From Opitutia bacterium (GTDB taxonomy: Bacteria; Verrucomicrobiota; Verrucomicrobiia; Opitutales; Seribacteraceae): a DNA stretch of 7,619 nucleotides. Location of the stretch: assembly GCA_002692605.1 (NCBI GenBank), contig NZLE01000086.1:1-7619 (forward strand). The letters run 5' to 3'. The notes beneath the pieces are model-generated. The model made no database searches. It saw nothing but the letters and a program-made list of their open reading frames with translations, and was not told the origin of the DNA. Shown piece by piece: positions 6,597 to 7,619 of the stretch; the first letter of the stretch is position 1, and each line of letters starts with the position of its first letter. A program made the position numbers and the translations under genes.

Positions 6597-7619
6597 CTAC
6601 GGGCTGCAAGGTATCAAGGCTCCGTCCTTCATTCCGTGAATGATCTTCTTGTCCGCCGGACAGAATGTGGCCAAAGCCCCCACCCTTTTGGCTTTCCCTC
6701 CAACTACGAAATAATAGGGTGAAAGGCGCAGCCTTCCCCTCATGGAAGTCACTTCTTCCTTCGGACTGAAAACGGGATGTTCCCAAAGCTTGGGTTTGCG
6801 AAATTCCTGAACCACCGAGACGGGACTTGGAAAATCATCCAAGGCGGACTGCAGGGAAGCCGACCAATCATCCGCGGAGAGGTCATCCCCCACCCGCACG
6901 CTTCGGGCACCCCATGCGGTTTCGTGAAAACCACTTGCCTTGAGTACGAGCTTGCGCTCCCTTTTCGAAGCTTGCCCAAGTTCCATCCAGTTCGAAAGAG
7001 CCCGCCCCTGAACGGTTGGCCCATCCAGATAGGCTCCGGGGGGAATTTCCGCCGGATCCAAGACCCAGGTCGGAGGAATCATCTCCCGTAAGAGAAGCAA
7101 CTCCCTTTCTTCCAAAACCTCCTCCCAGAACGCTTGCAGACGATAATGGTGAAAGAGAGCCAGGGAAAGCTTCTCCTCCTGGGTATGCTTCATGGGCGGA
7201 GTCACCACCAAATTTCCCGATTCCACCAAAGGAATCAACTCCTTCATCAGGGGAAGGTTGACATAATCGAATAACTCCCAAAAGCGGTAGACCAACTGAA
7301 TCCGTTCTTCGCCAAAAAGAAGTTGCTCCCCCCGGACGGCCAAGTCCTCGGGCGAACACACTCGGATCGAAAAGGAACGCTTTCTCAACTCGTCCGCCAA
7401 CCATTCCATTTCGGGACGGTAGGTTGCCGATTCTTCGCTGACCACGATTACCATCGCCGCTTGCCTGCCGCCCAAAGATCGGGCGGCATCCGCGAGAGCT
7501 TCCCCAAAGGAGTCGATCATCCGCCCTTCCTGCGGAAATCCGAACGAGGCTTCGAGATGAGCGGTCAATCCGATTCCACCCGGAACGGCATCCCATTCGG
7601 TCAGGGACAAGCCCTCTGC
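6597..7619 (-). CDS. Circularly permuted ATP-grasp/glutathionylspermidine synthase-like protein (5' end beyond window)
   Basis: The frame is open from the right edge to TAG at 6599-6597, giving 340 visible residues. Three codons lie upstream of a TTG at 7610 that a start-finder might choose, but the first visible residues already sit in a conserved-looking block (LTEWDAVPGGIGLTAHL), so the true start is probably outside the window. VPGGIGL resembles the E-x-D-x-P-G-G motif of circularly permuted ATP-grasp proteins. The segment IQLVYRFWELFDY, then GNLVVTPPMKHTQEEKLSLALF, matches the family's nucleotide-binding middle part. KLVLKASG followed by VRVGDDLSADDW, and VVQEFRKPK, match the ATP-grasp lysine and Gln-Glu strands. 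Such proteins use ATP to join a carboxylate to an amine; the substrate is unknown. There is no signal peptide in the visible part, so it is probably cytoplasmic. It is convergent with the sulfatase operon, and a shared pathway is not indicated. Confidence 0.6.
   Translation of the reverse strand, partial: AEGLSLTEWDAVPGGIGLTAHLEASFGFPQEGRMIDSFGEALADAARSLGGRQAAMVIVVSEESATYRPEMEWLADELRKRSFSIRVCSPEDLAVRGEQLLFGEERIQLVYRFWELFDYVNLPLMKELIPLVESGNLVVTPPMKHTQEEKLSLALFHHYRLQAFWEEVLEERELLLLREMIPPTWVLDPAEIPPGAYLDGPTVQGRALSNWMELGQASKRERKLVLKASGFHETAWGARSVRVGDDLSADDWSASLQSALDDFPSPVSVVQEFRKPKLWEHPVFSPKEEVTSMRGRLRLSPYYFVVGGKAKRVGALATFCPADKKIIHGMKDGALIPCSP

Noticed and set aside
6629..6661. Two small palindromes (TCATTC-CGT-GAATGA and GTCCG-C-CGGAC) just past the convergent stops, considered as terminators
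   Set aside because: The stems are short, one loop is a single base, no U-tract follows on either strand, and both lie within coding sequence.
6883..7596. Minus-strand 237-residue frame shifted relative to the ATP-grasp-like gene
   Set aside because: It is rich in Gly, Ser and Arg without domain structure, while the other frame on the same strand carries the coherent ATP-grasp-like motifs.

Overview
The window looks like part of the chromosome of a polysaccharide-degrading bacterium of the PVC group, most likely Verrucomicrobiota, with Planctomycetota or Lentisphaerota as alternatives. This is inferred from gene content and protein style: a sialate O-acetylesterase-like hydrolase, an NHL-propeller protein and two formylglycine-type sulfatases, all exported, and mostly weak or absent Shine-Dalgarno sequences. 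No rRNA, tRNA, CRISPR array, insertion sequence or phage gene is visible.

Layout. Positions 1-167 (minus strand) hold the 5' end of an unrecognised membrane-protein gene that runs off the left edge. A divergent intergenic region (168-299) follows. It holds a plausible minus-strand promoter that would give a leaderless transcript, and an AT-rich inverted repeat (231-257) placed between the two gene starts. Five plus-strand genes follow between 300 and 6594, with gaps of 14, about -4 (or 23), 2 and 1 nt, so almost certainly one operon: a secreted Dabb-domain protein (300-695), a sialate O-acetylesterase/DUF303-type carbohydrate esterase (710-2281), an exported six-bladed NHL-propeller protein (2278-3315), a heparan-N-sulfatase-like sulfatase with a C-terminal HEAT-like helical repeat region (3318-5174), and a second, classical arylsulfatase (5176-6594). 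Two bases after its stop codon lies the stop codon of a convergent minus-strand gene (6597-7619, running off the right edge) that resembles the circularly permuted ATP-grasp/glutathionylspermidine-synthase-like family.

How they fit together. All five operon products carry an N-terminal signal sequence, so the operon appears to supply an extracytoplasmic set that removes acetyl esters and two kinds of sulfate ester from a sulfated, acetylated glycan (for example an algal polysaccharide or glycosaminoglycan). No glycoside hydrolase, recognised polysaccharide lyase, transporter or formylglycine-generating enzyme lies in the window. Backbone cleavage, uptake and sulfatase maturation must therefore be encoded elsewhere, unless the Dabb or NHL protein has an unrecognised catalytic role. 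The flanking ATP-grasp-like and membrane-protein genes have no evident link to the glycan operon. I found no clearly undescribed system. The points most worth a second look are the roles of the secreted Dabb and NHL proteins, the HEAT-bearing sulfatase, and the symmetric element in the divergent region.
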